A stretch of DNA of 64,000 nt from Sphingobacteriaceae bacterium (GCA_002319075.1 NVQB01000001.1:310001-374000), one strand, 5' to 3'; counted from the stretch's first letter, positions 44,342 through 52,962 are shown. Numbers and translations are program-made. Notes: generated by a model from the sequence alone, not told the origin.

Positions 44342-45391
44342 ATGGTACAAAAAATTCTTATAATTGATGATAACGCCGAAGTGCTTGAGAATACCTCTGA
44401 ACTTCTGCAACTGGCGGGCTATGACACGATAACCAGCTGCAATGGCAAAGAAGGGCTGGAAGTAATTAGAACGCATAAACCTGATCTGATTCTTTGCGAC
44501 ATTAATATGCCAGTACTGGACGGCTATGGGGTACTGCAGGCCCTTCAAAACATTCCCAGTGCTGCCACTATTCCCTTTGTTTTCCTTACCTCAAAGGCGG
44601 AGATGTCTGACATGAGGAAAGCGATGGATCTTGGAGCAGACGATTATCTTACAAAACCTTATACAGGAGATGGCTTATTAAAAATTGTTTCAGCGCGTAT
44701 TAAAAAAAGCAGTCTTTTAAAGAAGATCATGGAGGAAAGCCAGGAATATACAGGATCGTCAAATGAGCAGACTGATCATCATATCCTACTTGAGAACAAA
44801 CCGATAAAAAAAATACGAAAAAAAGGATTTGTTTATTCTGAGGGTGATTCAGCAGGTTCACTTTATTTTTTGAAGTCTGGAAAATTAAAGATCTATAAAT
44901 CGAACGAGTATGGGAAGGATTATATTATAGACCTTCTAAAGGAGGGTGATTTTTTTGGGTATACGGCTTTACTCGAAGATTCGGAACACAAAGAATCGGT
45001 AATGGCTATTGAGAACTCTGAAGTGGTGATGGTTCCTAAGCAAGATTTCCTGCATTACCTATACGGAGATAAAGCTATGTCTATTACTTTTATAAAACTT
45101 CTTTCTAAAAATTTAACTGTTGCTGAAGATAAGTTGATCAAACTCGCTTATAACTCGGCGCGTAAACGCGTGGCGGAAGCCTTGCTTTTTTTTGCAGGAA
45201 AGTTTAGAGCTGATAATAAGAATGAAATTACCTTTGAGCTTAATCGCGAAAATCTTTCCTCTCTGGCCGGCATTTCGCCTGAATCCGTAAGCAGGCATCT
45301 TACTGATTTTAAAGACGAGGGATTATTAGAAAGCAACGGTGGAGCAATGAAGATCTGCGATGTAAAAAAGTTGGAAAATATAAAAAATTAG
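44342..45391 (+). CDS. Receiver-cNMP-Crp/Fnr fusion regulator (candidate island master regulator)
   Basis: 349 residues. Receiver ~1-120 with DDN pocket, phosphoacceptor Asp53 (LILCDINMP) and Lys in LTKPYTG (~103). Linker, then a cNMP jelly roll (~150-245; GFVYSEGDSAGSLYFLKSGK). C-terminal Crp HTH (~270-349) with recognition segment SPESVSRHLTDFKDEG: E-x-x-S-R, the FNR pattern for reading TGAT. It lacks FNR iron-sulfur cysteines, so the input is probably phosphorylation. It is under its own operator type and followed by a terminator. Confidence 0.93.
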   Translation: MVQKILIIDDNAEVLENTSELLQLAGYDTITSCNGKEGLEVIRTHKPDLILCDINMPVLDGYGVLQALQNIPSAATIPFVFLTSKAEMSDMRKAMDLGADDYLTKPYTGDGLLKIVSARIKKSSLLKKIMEESQEYTGSSNEQTDHHILLENKPIKKIRKKGFVYSEGDSAGSLYFLKSGKLKIYKSNEYGKDYIIDLLKEGDFFGYTALLEDSEHKESVMAIENSEVVMVPKQDFLHYLYGDKAMSITFIKLLSKNLTVAEDKLIKLAYNSARKRVAEALLFFAGKFRADNKNEITFELNRENLSSLAGISPESVSRHLTDFKDEGLLESNGGAMKICDVKKLENIKN

Positions 45392-45446
45392 AAACATTCA
45401 TAAATCACTGACGTCCTCCGATTATCCGTACTTTACACGAATATAA

Positions 45447-45475
45447 GACCAGCCTCGTAAGGCTGGCTTTTTGTT
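45447..45475 (+). terminator. Terminator of the regulator gene
   Basis: Stem CCAGCC / GGCTGG with TCGTAA loop and CTTTTTGTTTT tail, between the regulator (plus) and the Na/Pi transporter (minus) stop codons. Confidence 0.9.
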
Positions 45476-47194
45476 TTAAGCTGTTTCGTTTTCCGTCTGA
45501 AATGCTTCCCCGTAAGGAGATGAAGTATTGCCGGCTAAATTTGCGCTGCTAGCATCAAGCATACCCTCTTTAACAGCCAGCAAAGCAGACTCACCGGCCG
45601 AGAAAAGTTCTCTGCTGATATTAAACACCGTTGCAATTTCAATTTCTTTTAATTGACTGTTGGTTACCCTTTCAAATGTCATCTGCGTTCTTTTGGTATA
45701 GTCCTTTTCTGAAGTGGCCTGTATGGCCCCTAGTCGTTTTAAAATTTCCGGCTGACTATTGTCCTGAAGAATGGACAGAAGTTCCAGGTAAAAATGTTTT
45801 TGCTGGTCGCAGAATAAATTATAAAGATTAAATTTTTCATCATTTCCTGAATTTCTGAATTCCTGCAGATTGTGCTTTATATCTTTCATTCCCTTTGCGG
45901 AATACATAGCGCTTCTTAATGCGGACATCAGTTGGTTGATCTGTGTCATGGTATCGCGGGAAATGCCGTTAGTATCTAACTTTGAATAGAAATCGATAAC
46001 CGTACCCTCGGCTTGTTTAAGGAGTGTATATTTTTCAGAATTATCAATCCGCCTGGTCTGCCCATTCTTTTTGAAACCCTGAAATGTTGAATCCGTATGC
46101 TCCGCCACCGGCACATTTTCACCAAGTACTTCCAGGTTTAGTGCAATGACATTCCTGATAAAAAGAAGAACCTCTTTTTCGAGCAACTCCGGTATACCAG
46201 CAGAGATACCCGGCACACTATTTTGAATATAAAGTGTTACCTGCTCTTTTTTATTTTTAAAGTAACGCTCAAGGAAACTCACAAATCTGTTCAGGAAGAA
46301 TGCAAAGATCAACGCAGAAAAAACATTAATGAAAGTCTGAAAAAAAACCAGGATAAGAATGGGATTTTCAAAACCAATAGATTTGATAAATGTGACGATC
46401 GGAACAAGGAATATAAAACCGAAAAGAGTGCTCCCTGTATTAAAAACCACGTTAGCGAAGGATAATTGTTTCTGAGCTTTAATACCATTCATGGATGCTA
46501 ATACAACTTTTAAAGTTGTACCAAGTTCTGCTCCCAGCACCACGACTATGGCTGCATGCAATGGAATGACATGCGCATACAAAGAACTTAATACAATGGC
46601 CACGGTAGCGGCGCTGGTTTGAACTACGGCCGTAATAGCTAAGCCGGCGAGCAAAATAATAAGCAGATTATTGTCCAGGTAAGCGGGTATGTTAAGTTGT
46701 TCCAGCAGGGGTTGTGTACTCTGTTTGATGTAATCCAGTCCGAATAATAGAAACCCCAGGCCCATGCTGATCTTGACTAGTTGCAGATAGTTTTTTCTAT
46801 TTCGTAAAAGGATCATTGCAATGCCGGATATTCCCACAAGCGGCAGGGCGAGTGCCTGGATGCCGAGACCGTTAAAACCCAGTAGTGCTATCAGCCAGCT
46901 GTTACAAGTACCCCCAATGTTAGATCCGAGGATTACGCCTAGTGCATTTGTTAAGCTGATGGTGCCGGCCCCAACGAAAGAGAGGAGCGTTAAATTCACC
47001 ACAGAGCTGCTTTGCAGGAGGCTGGTGAGAAATGTACCGCTGACAATGGCCCGCAACCTGGTTTTGGTGTATTTTTTCAATAGCAACTTAAAAGAACGCA
47101 CCTGCACTTGTTTTACCGAATCTTCCAAATGAATGATGCCGTAAAGAAACAAGGCGATGCCAAAAAGAAAATGCCAGAAAAATGTGAGGGTCAT
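45476..47194 (-). CDS. Na/Pi cotransporter family protein with PhoU-like domain
   Basis: 572 residues. The N-terminal ~310 residues form two inverted Na/Pi repeats with the QSSS motif (SLLQSSSVVNLTLLSFVGAG; and QTSAATVAIVLSS for the second). The C-terminal ~250 residues are helical and PhoU-like (NQLMSALRSAMYSAKGMKD). It imports or exports phosphate with sodium. It is 62 bp after the receiver protein gene and likely in its operon. Confidence 0.93.
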   Translation of the reverse strand: MTLTFFWHFLFGIALFLYGIIHLEDSVKQVQVRSFKLLLKKYTKTRLRAIVSGTFLTSLLQSSSVVNLTLLSFVGAGTISLTNALGVILGSNIGGTCNSWLIALLGFNGLGIQALALPLVGISGIAMILLRNRKNYLQLVKISMGLGFLLFGLDYIKQSTQPLLEQLNIPAYLDNNLLIILLAGLAITAVVQTSAATVAIVLSSLYAHVIPLHAAIVVVLGAELGTTLKVVLASMNGIKAQKQLSFANVVFNTGSTLFGFIFLVPIVTFIKSIGFENPILILVFFQTFINVFSALIFAFFLNRFVSFLERYFKNKKEQVTLYIQNSVPGISAGIPELLEKEVLLFIRNVIALNLEVLGENVPVAEHTDSTFQGFKKNGQTRRIDNSEKYTLLKQAEGTVIDFYSKLDTNGISRDTMTQINQLMSALRSAMYSAKGMKDIKHNLQEFRNSGNDEKFNLYNLFCDQQKHFYLELLSILQDNSQPEILKRLGAIQATSEKDYTKRTQMTFERVTNSQLKEIEIATVFNISRELFSAGESALLAVKEGMLDASSANLAGNTSSPYGEAFQTENETA

Positions 47195-47256
47195 AACAAA
47201 TAGATAAAAGATTAATTAAGGGCCAACCTCATACGATCCAGCTTCATGCTGAACAT

Positions 47257-47619
47257 TTAATTCAATTTAAGAAAGTGATTAATAGTTTTTAGCAGTTGCT
47301 TGTATGTAAAAGGTTTGCTGATGTAAGCGTCCGCTTTATATTCCTTGTTATCCTGAATGGATGCTGAGCCAGCAGAGAGAAATACAAAGGCAATCCCACT
47401 GATCGTCTTAATCTTTTTTTTGGTCTCAAGTAATTTCATTCCTCCTGCTTTTGGCATCACGAGGTCGCTGAGTATAAGATCAGGATGATGTGTAATGGTT
47501 TGCTGAAAGCTTTCATCACTTTTGGTAGCAGTAACAACACGAAAGCCGGCTATCTTAAGGAGTGCGCTGGTATCTTCACGTGATTCATCTTTATCTTCTA
47601 CAACCAAAATAGTCCGCAT
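47257..47619 (-). CDS. Single-domain response regulator, leaderless
   Basis: 120-residue receiver with VEDKDESRED pocket, Asp52 in LILSDLVMP and Lys in ISKPFTYK (~104). Its receiver resembles that of the regulator at 44342 (shared patterns TS-x-LL-x-x-AG and HxPDLIL-x-D-x-x-MP), so both may take phosphate from the same kinase. Predicted transcription start falls on the ATG, implying a leaderless mRNA. Confidence 0.88.
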   Translation of the reverse strand: MRTILVVEDKDESREDTSALLKIAGFRVVTATKSDESFQQTITHHPDLILSDLVMPKAGGMKLLETKKKIKTISGIAFVFLSAGSASIQDNKEYKADAYISKPFTYKQLLKTINHFLKLN

Positions 47620-47623
47620 CCAT

Positions 47624-47688
47624 CAAAGTTAGGCTCCTTTTTTTCGCGTGGATATGATAGAGGTCATTTAAAGAAATGATTGACTTCA
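47624..47688 (-). promoter_or_regulatory. Island promoter H: receiver and Na/Pi genes
   Basis: Minus strand: proximal TGATAGAGGTCA (47655-47666), distal TGATTGACTTCA (47677-47688) 22 bp away, 23-bp gap, perfect -7 box TAACTTTG (47624-47631). The box ends 5 bp from the start codon. Confidence 0.82.
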
Positions 47689-47731
47689 TCTTCAAAAAAA
47701 TTATAAAGGGCGTAAATCCGCCAACGAACTT

Positions 47732-48628
47732 TTAGATACCTAAGGCATCGTCAAAATACGGCATCCTGTTTTTGTTCATCACCCTTTCCGCTCTTTTCTT
47801 CGCTATTCTCACTTTGATACCGAGCCAGTGTTTACCTAATAATTTATTTAAGGCTTTATCAAGTGGTAAAAAGATCACAAGGTTCCGGATGCCGCAGAGT
47901 ACATACAACGCATTTGGAAGCTTGCGGTAACTCGCAGAAAAACTTCCTTCCAGGTAGGTCATGTAGTGCCAGTAACCAGCTGGCATAAAAATGCTGTCGC
48001 CTGGTTCCAGGATCACCTCGGCGCCTTTTATAAATTGCAAAGCAGGATAGGTTTTATAGTCGGGTTTATCGAGGTTAACCAGGGAATAAGTATTGAGGGG
48101 AAGGCGGTATAGCAAAGTTGAATATTCAGGTGCTATTAATACAACCCGTTTTCGCCCACCGAAATGCGTATGCAGCACATGCGACATGTCAATGTCCTGG
48201 TGTATGCGAACAGTCGTGTTTTTTCCACCAAAGAACATGTAAGCCATACCCGAAAGGAGACCTCTGAAAAAACGGGGGCAGGGAAATTCTTTTTTTAACT
48301 CCGGGTTATACTTAAATAAATTAAACAGAAACATGCGCAGTGAACTGGGTTCATCTTTGGATATCACATCGAGGAAATCCTTGAACTTCATTTTCAGATC
48401 TGGTTTTGTAAAAGCAGAGCCGGCTGTTTTTTTATTGCCATTGTCAAATACATCGATAGCAAATTCGCCCATTGTACTTTTAAAATAGGGTATAGACCAT
48501 TTTCTGCCTGCTACTTCATTGTAGGCGAGACCTTTCATAACCAAAGGTTTTTGCAGGTTCAGGTAATTTTTCCTGAAAGCTTGTTCCGAGATATTCTCAA
48601 CAACATCAATTTTCCCACTGAGATCCAT
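47732..48628 (-). CDS. Cupin-8/JmjC-like 2-oxoglutarate oxygenase
   Basis: 298 residues. The Fe(II)-binding H-x-D is in RIHQDIDMSHVLHTHFGG (~142-159), with the distal His in MPAGYWHYMTYLEG (~218). The cupin core is typical of FIH-like/JmjC hydroxylases, which need O2. It is the last gene of the promoter I operon, 2 bp after the nitroreductase. Possible substrate: a ribosomal or cytosolic protein. Confidence 0.82.
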   Translation of the reverse strand: MDLSGKIDVVENISEQAFRKNYLNLQKPLVMKGLAYNEVAGRKWSIPYFKSTMGEFAIDVFDNGNKKTAGSAFTKPDLKMKFKDFLDVISKDEPSSLRMFLFNLFKYNPELKKEFPCPRFFRGLLSGMAYMFFGGKNTTVRIHQDIDMSHVLHTHFGGRKRVVLIAPEYSTLLYRLPLNTYSLVNLDKPDYKTYPALQFIKGAEVILEPGDSIFMPAGYWHYMTYLEGSFSASYRKLPNALYVLCGIRNLVIFLPLDKALNKLLGKHWLGIKVRIAKKRAERVMNKNRMPYFDDALGI

Positions 48629-48630
48629 GA

Positions 48631-49587
48631 CTATAAAAAAAGAATGTTATCTGTTTTCCTTTCATGGGCTGCCGGTTGTTCGTCACCATAGCCCAACACA
48701 ATAGCAAGATGAATTTGTTCGGAATCTGGAATGCGCAGTTGAGAATAAACCGGTGTATTCTCAATGAATTTTGCAAGGCCAACAGGACATGTATCTAAGC
48801 CCAAAGATTTGGCAGCAAGCATTAGATTCTGGCCGCACAGTCCAATATCCACACCAGCCCATGTATGATTTTTTGGTGCAGTAATAAAGATAACTACAGG
48901 GGCGCCATGGTAAACCGGGTCTTCTTCATTTAGTAATCCCAACAGCAGGTCGTGATACACTTTATCGGCAGCTTTAATGGTTTCATGCGAATAACTTTTC
49001 AGTTTCGCGCTATCACTTAGCACGTAAAATTTCCAGGGTTGCCGATTAATAGCAGATGGCGCCATAGCAGCGGCTTTTAGAACCTCCTGAACTAAGTGTT
49101 TCTCTACTTTAGCGGTTTTGTATTTTCGTACAGCGCGTCTTTCATAAATAGTGTGTAAGGTTTTGTTACCATTCAAAAAATTATGGTCGATCACCTTAAC
49201 CAGCGCAAACACAGATTTCTTTACAGAACGGAGGTGGTTGTCTAAGTGTTGAAATTTGTCTTTAAGCAGTTCATGTTGATTTCGGTAATCCCGTTCATCT
49301 TCGCTCTCTGGCTTTGTAAGTAAAGTGTACAAAAAGGTTTCGTGGTCCAGCAGTTCTTTTCTCAAAGACACGAGCTCTTCGCTGCTTATCCTCTCAAGCA
49401 GGTTTTTAATGTCCGTTTTTTCTTCTTCTGTTGTGTGAAGCAATTTTGTAGCGATCAGATCCGTAAAGAATTTTTTCTCATCTTCCCATAGGGCAATCTG
49501 GTTGATCCATGATCTGCATTGCTGGTGCAACGCTTCCAGGGCTTGCTCAAGAAGTAATTTTTCTGTGGCTGTAGTTAATAGTTTCAT
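48631..49587 (-). CDS. Nitroreductase with N-terminal helical domain
   Basis: 318 residues: an N-terminal all-helical domain (~1-140, charged, rich in Leu heptads and His, somewhat like a hemerythrin-type bundle) fused to a nitroreductase domain (~145-318; YERRAVRKYKTAKVEKHLV, APSAINRQPWKFYVL, GLCGQNLMLAAKSLGLDTCP). The reductase half binds FMN and reduces quinones or nitro compounds. The fused bundle is unusual. The role of the N-domain is not clear. Confidence 0.82.
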   Translation of the reverse strand: MKLLTTATEKLLLEQALEALHQQCRSWINQIALWEDEKKFFTDLIATKLLHTTEEEKTDIKNLLERISSEELVSLRKELLDHETFLYTLLTKPESEDERDYRNQHELLKDKFQHLDNHLRSVKKSVFALVKVIDHNFLNGNKTLHTIYERRAVRKYKTAKVEKHLVQEVLKAAAMAPSAINRQPWKFYVLSDSAKLKSYSHETIKAADKVYHDLLLGLLNEEDPVYHGAPVVIFITAPKNHTWAGVDIGLCGQNLMLAAKSLGLDTCPVGLAKFIENTPVYSQLRIPDSEQIHLAIVLGYGDEQPAAHERKTDNILFL

Positions 49588-49606
49588 GGGTATATGATTT
49601 AATGTG

Positions 49607-50017
49607 TTAGAGTTTATAAAAATCTTTTACTTTTTCTACGCATTGGTTCAAGGTCAAATGGTCTGTGGTTATAAGACCTGTCAGTTTAGGCTGCATTTGT
49701 TTATCAGCTACCATTCTTGCCTGTAACTTTTTTTTCATGCCCGATGGGCCCATAATGAAAATCTCATTCACGTTCTTTACTTCAGCTATTACTTCGTCAA
49801 GAAATTGAAATTCCTGGCGCATTTTGCGATGTGCGAAGGTAGCTTCGTGATTCAGATGATGAATACCCATAAAGGTGCCTTTGTCTCCTTCATGGCCAGG
49901 GTGATGGCTGTTGTTTTCAACATTGGAACTAATTTCACGGATGGTTTCTTTTCCATCATAAAAAGTGATCACAAATGCCTTTGCTCCGTCTATCCAGATT
50001 CCGGATTGCGTTTTCAT
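49607..50017 (-). CDS. eRF1-domain-1-like/host-attachment-type protein
   Basis: 136 residues. The opening SGIWIDGAKAFVITFYDGK and the region EIFIMGPSGMKKKLQARM, followed by a final helix, match the fold often labelled host attachment protein, related to eRF1 domain 1 and found with stasis genes. It may bind RNA or ribosomes. Starts 1 bp after the previous gene in the promoter I operon. Confidence 0.65.
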   Translation of the reverse strand: MKTQSGIWIDGAKAFVITFYDGKETIREISSNVENNSHHPGHEGDKGTFMGIHHLNHEATFAHRKMRQEFQFLDEVIAEVKNVNEIFIMGPSGMKKKLQARMVADKQMQPKLTGLITTDHLTLNQCVEKVKDFYKL

Positions 50018-50018
50018 T

Positions 50019-50393
50019 TTAGTCGTGTTTAGCAGGTTTAAATATTGAAAGTATGGTTCTCAGATAATTCGGAATGCCTCCATCCGTTTTATCTTCGCTA
50101 CTCATTTTTTTAGAAAGTAAAGACAGCAGAGCGTCACTTGTTTTTGGAGATTGGATGATTTTACCCAGGTAATTAGTTGCTGCGCTTAAGCCTATTCTCA
50201 AAAGGTCTTTTCTGAAATCCTTGTCTTTTGCCAGCTCGCTTACCAGTTCCTGCAGATAGGGTGCGGGATCGGAAACCACAGCCACCGTATTTCTTAGCTC
50301 AGCAACCAGGTACCTTTCTCGTTCTTTTTGAGAATCTTCAAGTTGCCGCATTTTTTCTATCAGCTCTTTGCGAGTGTTTATTTGCCTTGTCAT
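50019..50393 (-). CDS. Helical protein of the YtxH/holin operon
   Basis: 124 residues from the ATG at 50393 (MTRQINTRKELIEKMRQLED). Charged N-terminal coiled coil, then a hydrophobic amphipathic region DLLRIGLSAATNYLGKI. Not recognised. The longer frame starting at 50462 overlaps the holin-like gene and is rejected, as the ATG at 50393 lies 7 bp after that gene's stop. Confidence 0.6.
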   Translation of the reverse strand: MTRQINTRKELIEKMRQLEDSQKERERYLVAELRNTVAVVSDPAPYLQELVSELAKDKDFRKDLLRIGLSAATNYLGKIIQSPKTSDALLSLLSKKMSSEDKTDGGIPNYLRTILSIFKPAKHD

Positions 50394-50400
50394 GCTGGTG

Positions 50401-50787
50401 TTATTGAGGAATGTCTGCTGTGAGAATTGAAATGATCTTATTTTGAACCGCTCCCCCTGCAAGTCTGTTTTTAAAAAGAAAAAACACTACAGCTATTAAA
50501 AGATAGAAAGCGCCGACCAGTGCAAATCCCCAACTAGTAGTTCCAAGCAGATGCGAGAGATACAAGGCAGCTGCAATACTTAAAAATACAAGAGCAATCA
50601 TAAATATACTGTATGGCAAAAGTACCGCCAACAGATAAGATTCAGCCGAAGCAATTTTTTCTACGCTGCGTAATTTAAGCAGTTCCAGTTCTGTAGACGA
50701 GTAGCCTTTTAATTGGCTAACGAATTCATTAAGTCGTTCTTCTTTTATCAATTCCATAAATGCTTGTTGTTTATACTGGTCTGTCAT
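50401..50787 (-). CDS. Phage-holin-superfamily-III-like membrane protein
   Basis: 128 residues from the Met at 50787 (MTDQYKQQAFMELIK). A charged helix, then two membrane helices (YLLAVLLPYSIFMIALVFLSIAAALYL; GFALVGAFYLLIAVVFFLF). This is the pattern of Actinobacterial holin-like (Phage_holin_3_6) stress membrane proteins found beside YtxH and DUF883 genes. It overlaps the YtxH gene end by 17 bp. Confidence 0.6.
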   Translation of the reverse strand: MTDQYKQQAFMELIKEERLNEFVSQLKGYSSTELELLKLRSVEKIASAESYLLAVLLPYSIFMIALVFLSIAAALYLSHLLGTTSWGFALVGAFYLLIAVVFFLFKNRLAGGAVQNKIISILTADIPQ

Positions 50788-50998
50788 TTTCAGGGTCAGC
50801 TTCATCTTTTACCTCTGATTTTTTACTATGCTCACAGTGCTCATCTTTTAATTCCGAAAACAAGTCGCGCAGCTTGCGTCGGGTATCTCTGCCTTTGGCC
50901 GGAGCGAAAGCAATCCCAAGAATACTGCCTGCTATGATGCCAAGCAACAGTCCTGCAACTAAGGTTTTGGTTTTACTACTATGCTCTTGTTGGTTCAT
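50771..50998 (-). CDS. YtxH-like stress protein
   Basis: 75 residues from the ATG at 50998 (MNQQEHSSKTK). Hydrophobic glycine-rich segment (LVAGLLLGIIAGSILGIAFAP) followed by AKGRDTRRKLRDLFSEL, the typical YtxH layout. The start at 50998 is chosen because promoter I and its -7 box lie inside the longer frame from 51124. First gene of a six-gene operon. Confidence 0.8.
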   Translation of the reverse strand: MNQQEHSSKTKTLVAGLLLGIIAGSILGIAFAPAKGRDTRRKLRDLFSELKDEHCEHSKKSEVKDEADPENDRPV

Positions 50999-51007
50999 AT
51001 TTTTATA

Positions 51008-51072
51008 CAAAGTAAAACCAACAAAGGGCAGATGGAAATGATCCTTATCACCAGCTTTGTTGATCTTTGTCA
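51008..51072 (-). promoter_or_regulatory. Island promoter I: YtxH operon
   Basis: Minus strand: proximal TGATCCTTATCA (51039-51050), distal TGATCTTTGTCA (51061-51072) 22 bp away, 23-bp gap, -7 box TTACTTTG (51008-51015). Both operators are strong. The distal site touches the stop of the upstream USP gene. Confidence 0.85.
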
Positions 51073-51909
51073 AAAAATCAACGGAGGTGTTGCCTGGTGA
51101 AAAATAAGGATCGGGTAACGGCATTCAAGCGAAAGGCTTTCACTAATGCCTGGTCCGGCAATGCGTTCAATGGATTGGCGTTTACGGGTAGATATCGCGA
51201 ACAGATCAGGCTGTTCTGAATCAAGATACCGCTCTAAAGTTTCCTGCAATTGCATCCCTTGAATTACCTCAAAATCAAAATGAGAATTGGAAATCTGTTT
51301 TCTTATGTTTTTTTCGAATGCATACATCACCTGCTCAATCCGGTCTTCATCAGGTTTTGCGGCATGCACAACTTTTATAATACCCTGATAAGGTCTTACC
51401 AGTTCAACAACCGAGCGTAGTTCTTCAATATCGTCGCGGTGAAAGCCGGAGGCAAAACATACTTTTTTTAAACCTTTGAAGGTTGCCTTTTCAGGAATAG
51501 AAATAACAGGACACTGTGCCTTTCGAATAATCTGCGAAGTCTTACTGCCGCCAAATAATTTCTTAAGTCCTTTTGCCCCGCGCGTTCCCATAATAATGTA
51601 ATCGGGTTGCTGTTCATTTACCGTTTTATGGATCGCGTCCATAAGAGTACCCTCCTCAAAGAGGCATTCAATTTTAGCTTTCGTTTTTCTGCTGATTAAA
51701 TCTTTCGTGGAAGCCAGGCCATCATGGGCGGCGTCTTTGAAGGAATGGGTTGCCGGCACTATCCGGGTATAAAGAACATCAGCAAGTGAAAGGTCAAAAG
51801 CATGAAGAAGTAGGATTTTAAAATCACCGGTATTGGCAAGTGTGGCGGCATATTCTACGCCAGCGCCTGCTTCATGGGAAAAATCGGTTGGTACTAAAAG
51901 TATTTTCAT
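51070..51909 (-). CDS. Universal stress protein, tandem Usp domains
   Basis: 279 residues: MKILLVPTDFSHEAGAGVEY start, IIMGTRGAKGLKKLFGGSKT G-loop (~105-124) in domain 1, second domain from ~150 ending LECRYPILIFH. Its start overlaps the preceding secreted-protein gene by 4 bp, so it belongs to the promoter J operon. Confidence 0.92.
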   Translation of the reverse strand: MKILLVPTDFSHEAGAGVEYAATLANTGDFKILLLHAFDLSLADVLYTRIVPATHSFKDAAHDGLASTKDLISRKTKAKIECLFEEGTLMDAIHKTVNEQQPDYIIMGTRGAKGLKKLFGGSKTSQIIRKAQCPVISIPEKATFKGLKKVCFASGFHRDDIEELRSVVELVRPYQGIIKVVHAAKPDEDRIEQVMYAFEKNIRKQISNSHFDFEVIQGMQLQETLERYLDSEQPDLFAISTRKRQSIERIAGPGISESLSLECRYPILIFHQATPPLIF

Positions 51910-52301
51910 TTCTTTTGCAGGGTGGCACGTAAATTACAGTCATTGTCAAAAAATGCATAAACAGTTTGGCCGTTGATTATAAGTGCTATTTTAAAATTGT
52001 TGAAACCCGGGTAAGGTACCTTAACTCTCAGCGAGTTTGTGCGTGCAAATTGAGCAAGTTCTTCCGTCAGGCAACTTTCATCAGGATAATAAAACTCTGC
52101 ATAGCCTGTTAATTCGGTACCGGCCAGAGGCTTGTTGTTTTTATGGTAAATAGTTACATCCATGTAATTTATACAACCGGACACTTCTATCTGGTAACTT
52201 CCGGCTCGCTTGCGTGTGCATGTATTTGCGTCACAAGCGTGTGTTTGCGCCTGCGTAGAAATTTGCATTAACAGGTAGAAAATGAATAAGACTTTTCTCA
52301 T
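51906..52301 (-). CDS. Small secreted protein, unknown
   Basis: 131 residues with a signal peptide (VLFIFYLLMQISTQAQTHA) and several Cys (ACDANTCTRK, GCINYMD, ESCLTE, FDNDCNL) suited to disulfides. The body is beta-rich. Not recognised. It lies between the coiled-coil gene and the USP gene in one operon. Confidence 0.7.
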   Translation of the reverse strand: MRKVLFIFYLLMQISTQAQTHACDANTCTRKRAGSYQIEVSGCINYMDVTIYHKNNKPLAGTELTGYAEFYYPDESCLTEELAQFARTNSLRVKVPYPGFNNFKIALIINGQTVYAFFDNDCNLRATLQKK

Positions 52302-52329
52302 AAAATAAGCTCTAATGATGGTTTATGAA

Positions 52330-52944
52330 CTAATCCATTGGTAAAAAAGAAAACTTCATATCGCTGAATGCGTCTTTGATCTCATCTTTAAAGTGCTGCC
52401 ATTTATTTTTAACACCTGCTTCTTTTATTAAGAGTTTTGTTTTTAAGGTGTTCAGTCTTTGTTCAAAATCTTCTTTCTTTTGTTTGAGGTCATACTCCAG
52501 TTTGATCTTCTTAAGCTGGTAACTTAAAGATAACAGTTGAAGCTTCGCGGTGAACTTCTCAATTTCAAGTTGCATTTTAGCAACTTGCCGGCCGGGAGCG
52601 CGCAGTCTTAATTGATTTTCGAGTTCAGACAGGCTTCTCTCTATACTCTTTCGCTGTATTTCAAATGCTTCTTTTGTTTCAGCAAGCCCAAGGGCGAGCT
52701 GCACCTCTAAATGTTGTAAAGCATTTATTAGTGGAAGTACGTCCTCATTCGTTTTTAAATTACGGATCTTTAATTTTAACTGTTGTGCACGTATATGCAG
52801 AGATTTTTTGAGATCTTCAAAAACATCCTTTGCGTCAGCTTTACCAAGCGAAATCTGAACCTGCAGTTCTTCCAGCTCTGCGGCTGCTGTTTTTAAGCCG
52901 TTAATAATATACTCAACGGGGTTTCTTTGTGTGGCTGTTGTCAT
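52330..52944 (-). CDS. Coiled-coil protein with an internal repeat
   Basis: 204 residues, nearly all helix. Two related blocks: LEELQVQISLGKADAKDVFE...LKKSLHIRAQQLK (~22-60) and LEVQLALGLAETKEAFE...RKSIERSLSELE (~73-112), followed by a charged coiled coil (LQLLSLSYQLKKIKLEYDLK). It resembles apolipoprotein or DUF-type stress coiled coils. First gene of the promoter J operon. Confidence 0.7.
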   Translation of the reverse strand: MTTATQRNPVEYIINGLKTAAAELEELQVQISLGKADAKDVFEDLKKSLHIRAQQLKLKIRNLKTNEDVLPLINALQHLEVQLALGLAETKEAFEIQRKSIERSLSELENQLRLRAPGRQVAKMQLEIEKFTAKLQLLSLSYQLKKIKLEYDLKQKKEDFEQRLNTLKTKLLIKEAGVKNKWQHFKDEIKDAFSDMKFSFLPMD

Positions 52945-52962
52945 TAGCTTTGATTAATGGAT

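Noticed and set aside
51000-51124. N-terminal extension of the YtxH-like gene from 51124
   Set aside because: This stretch holds promoter I and both operators; the YtxH layout begins at 50998.
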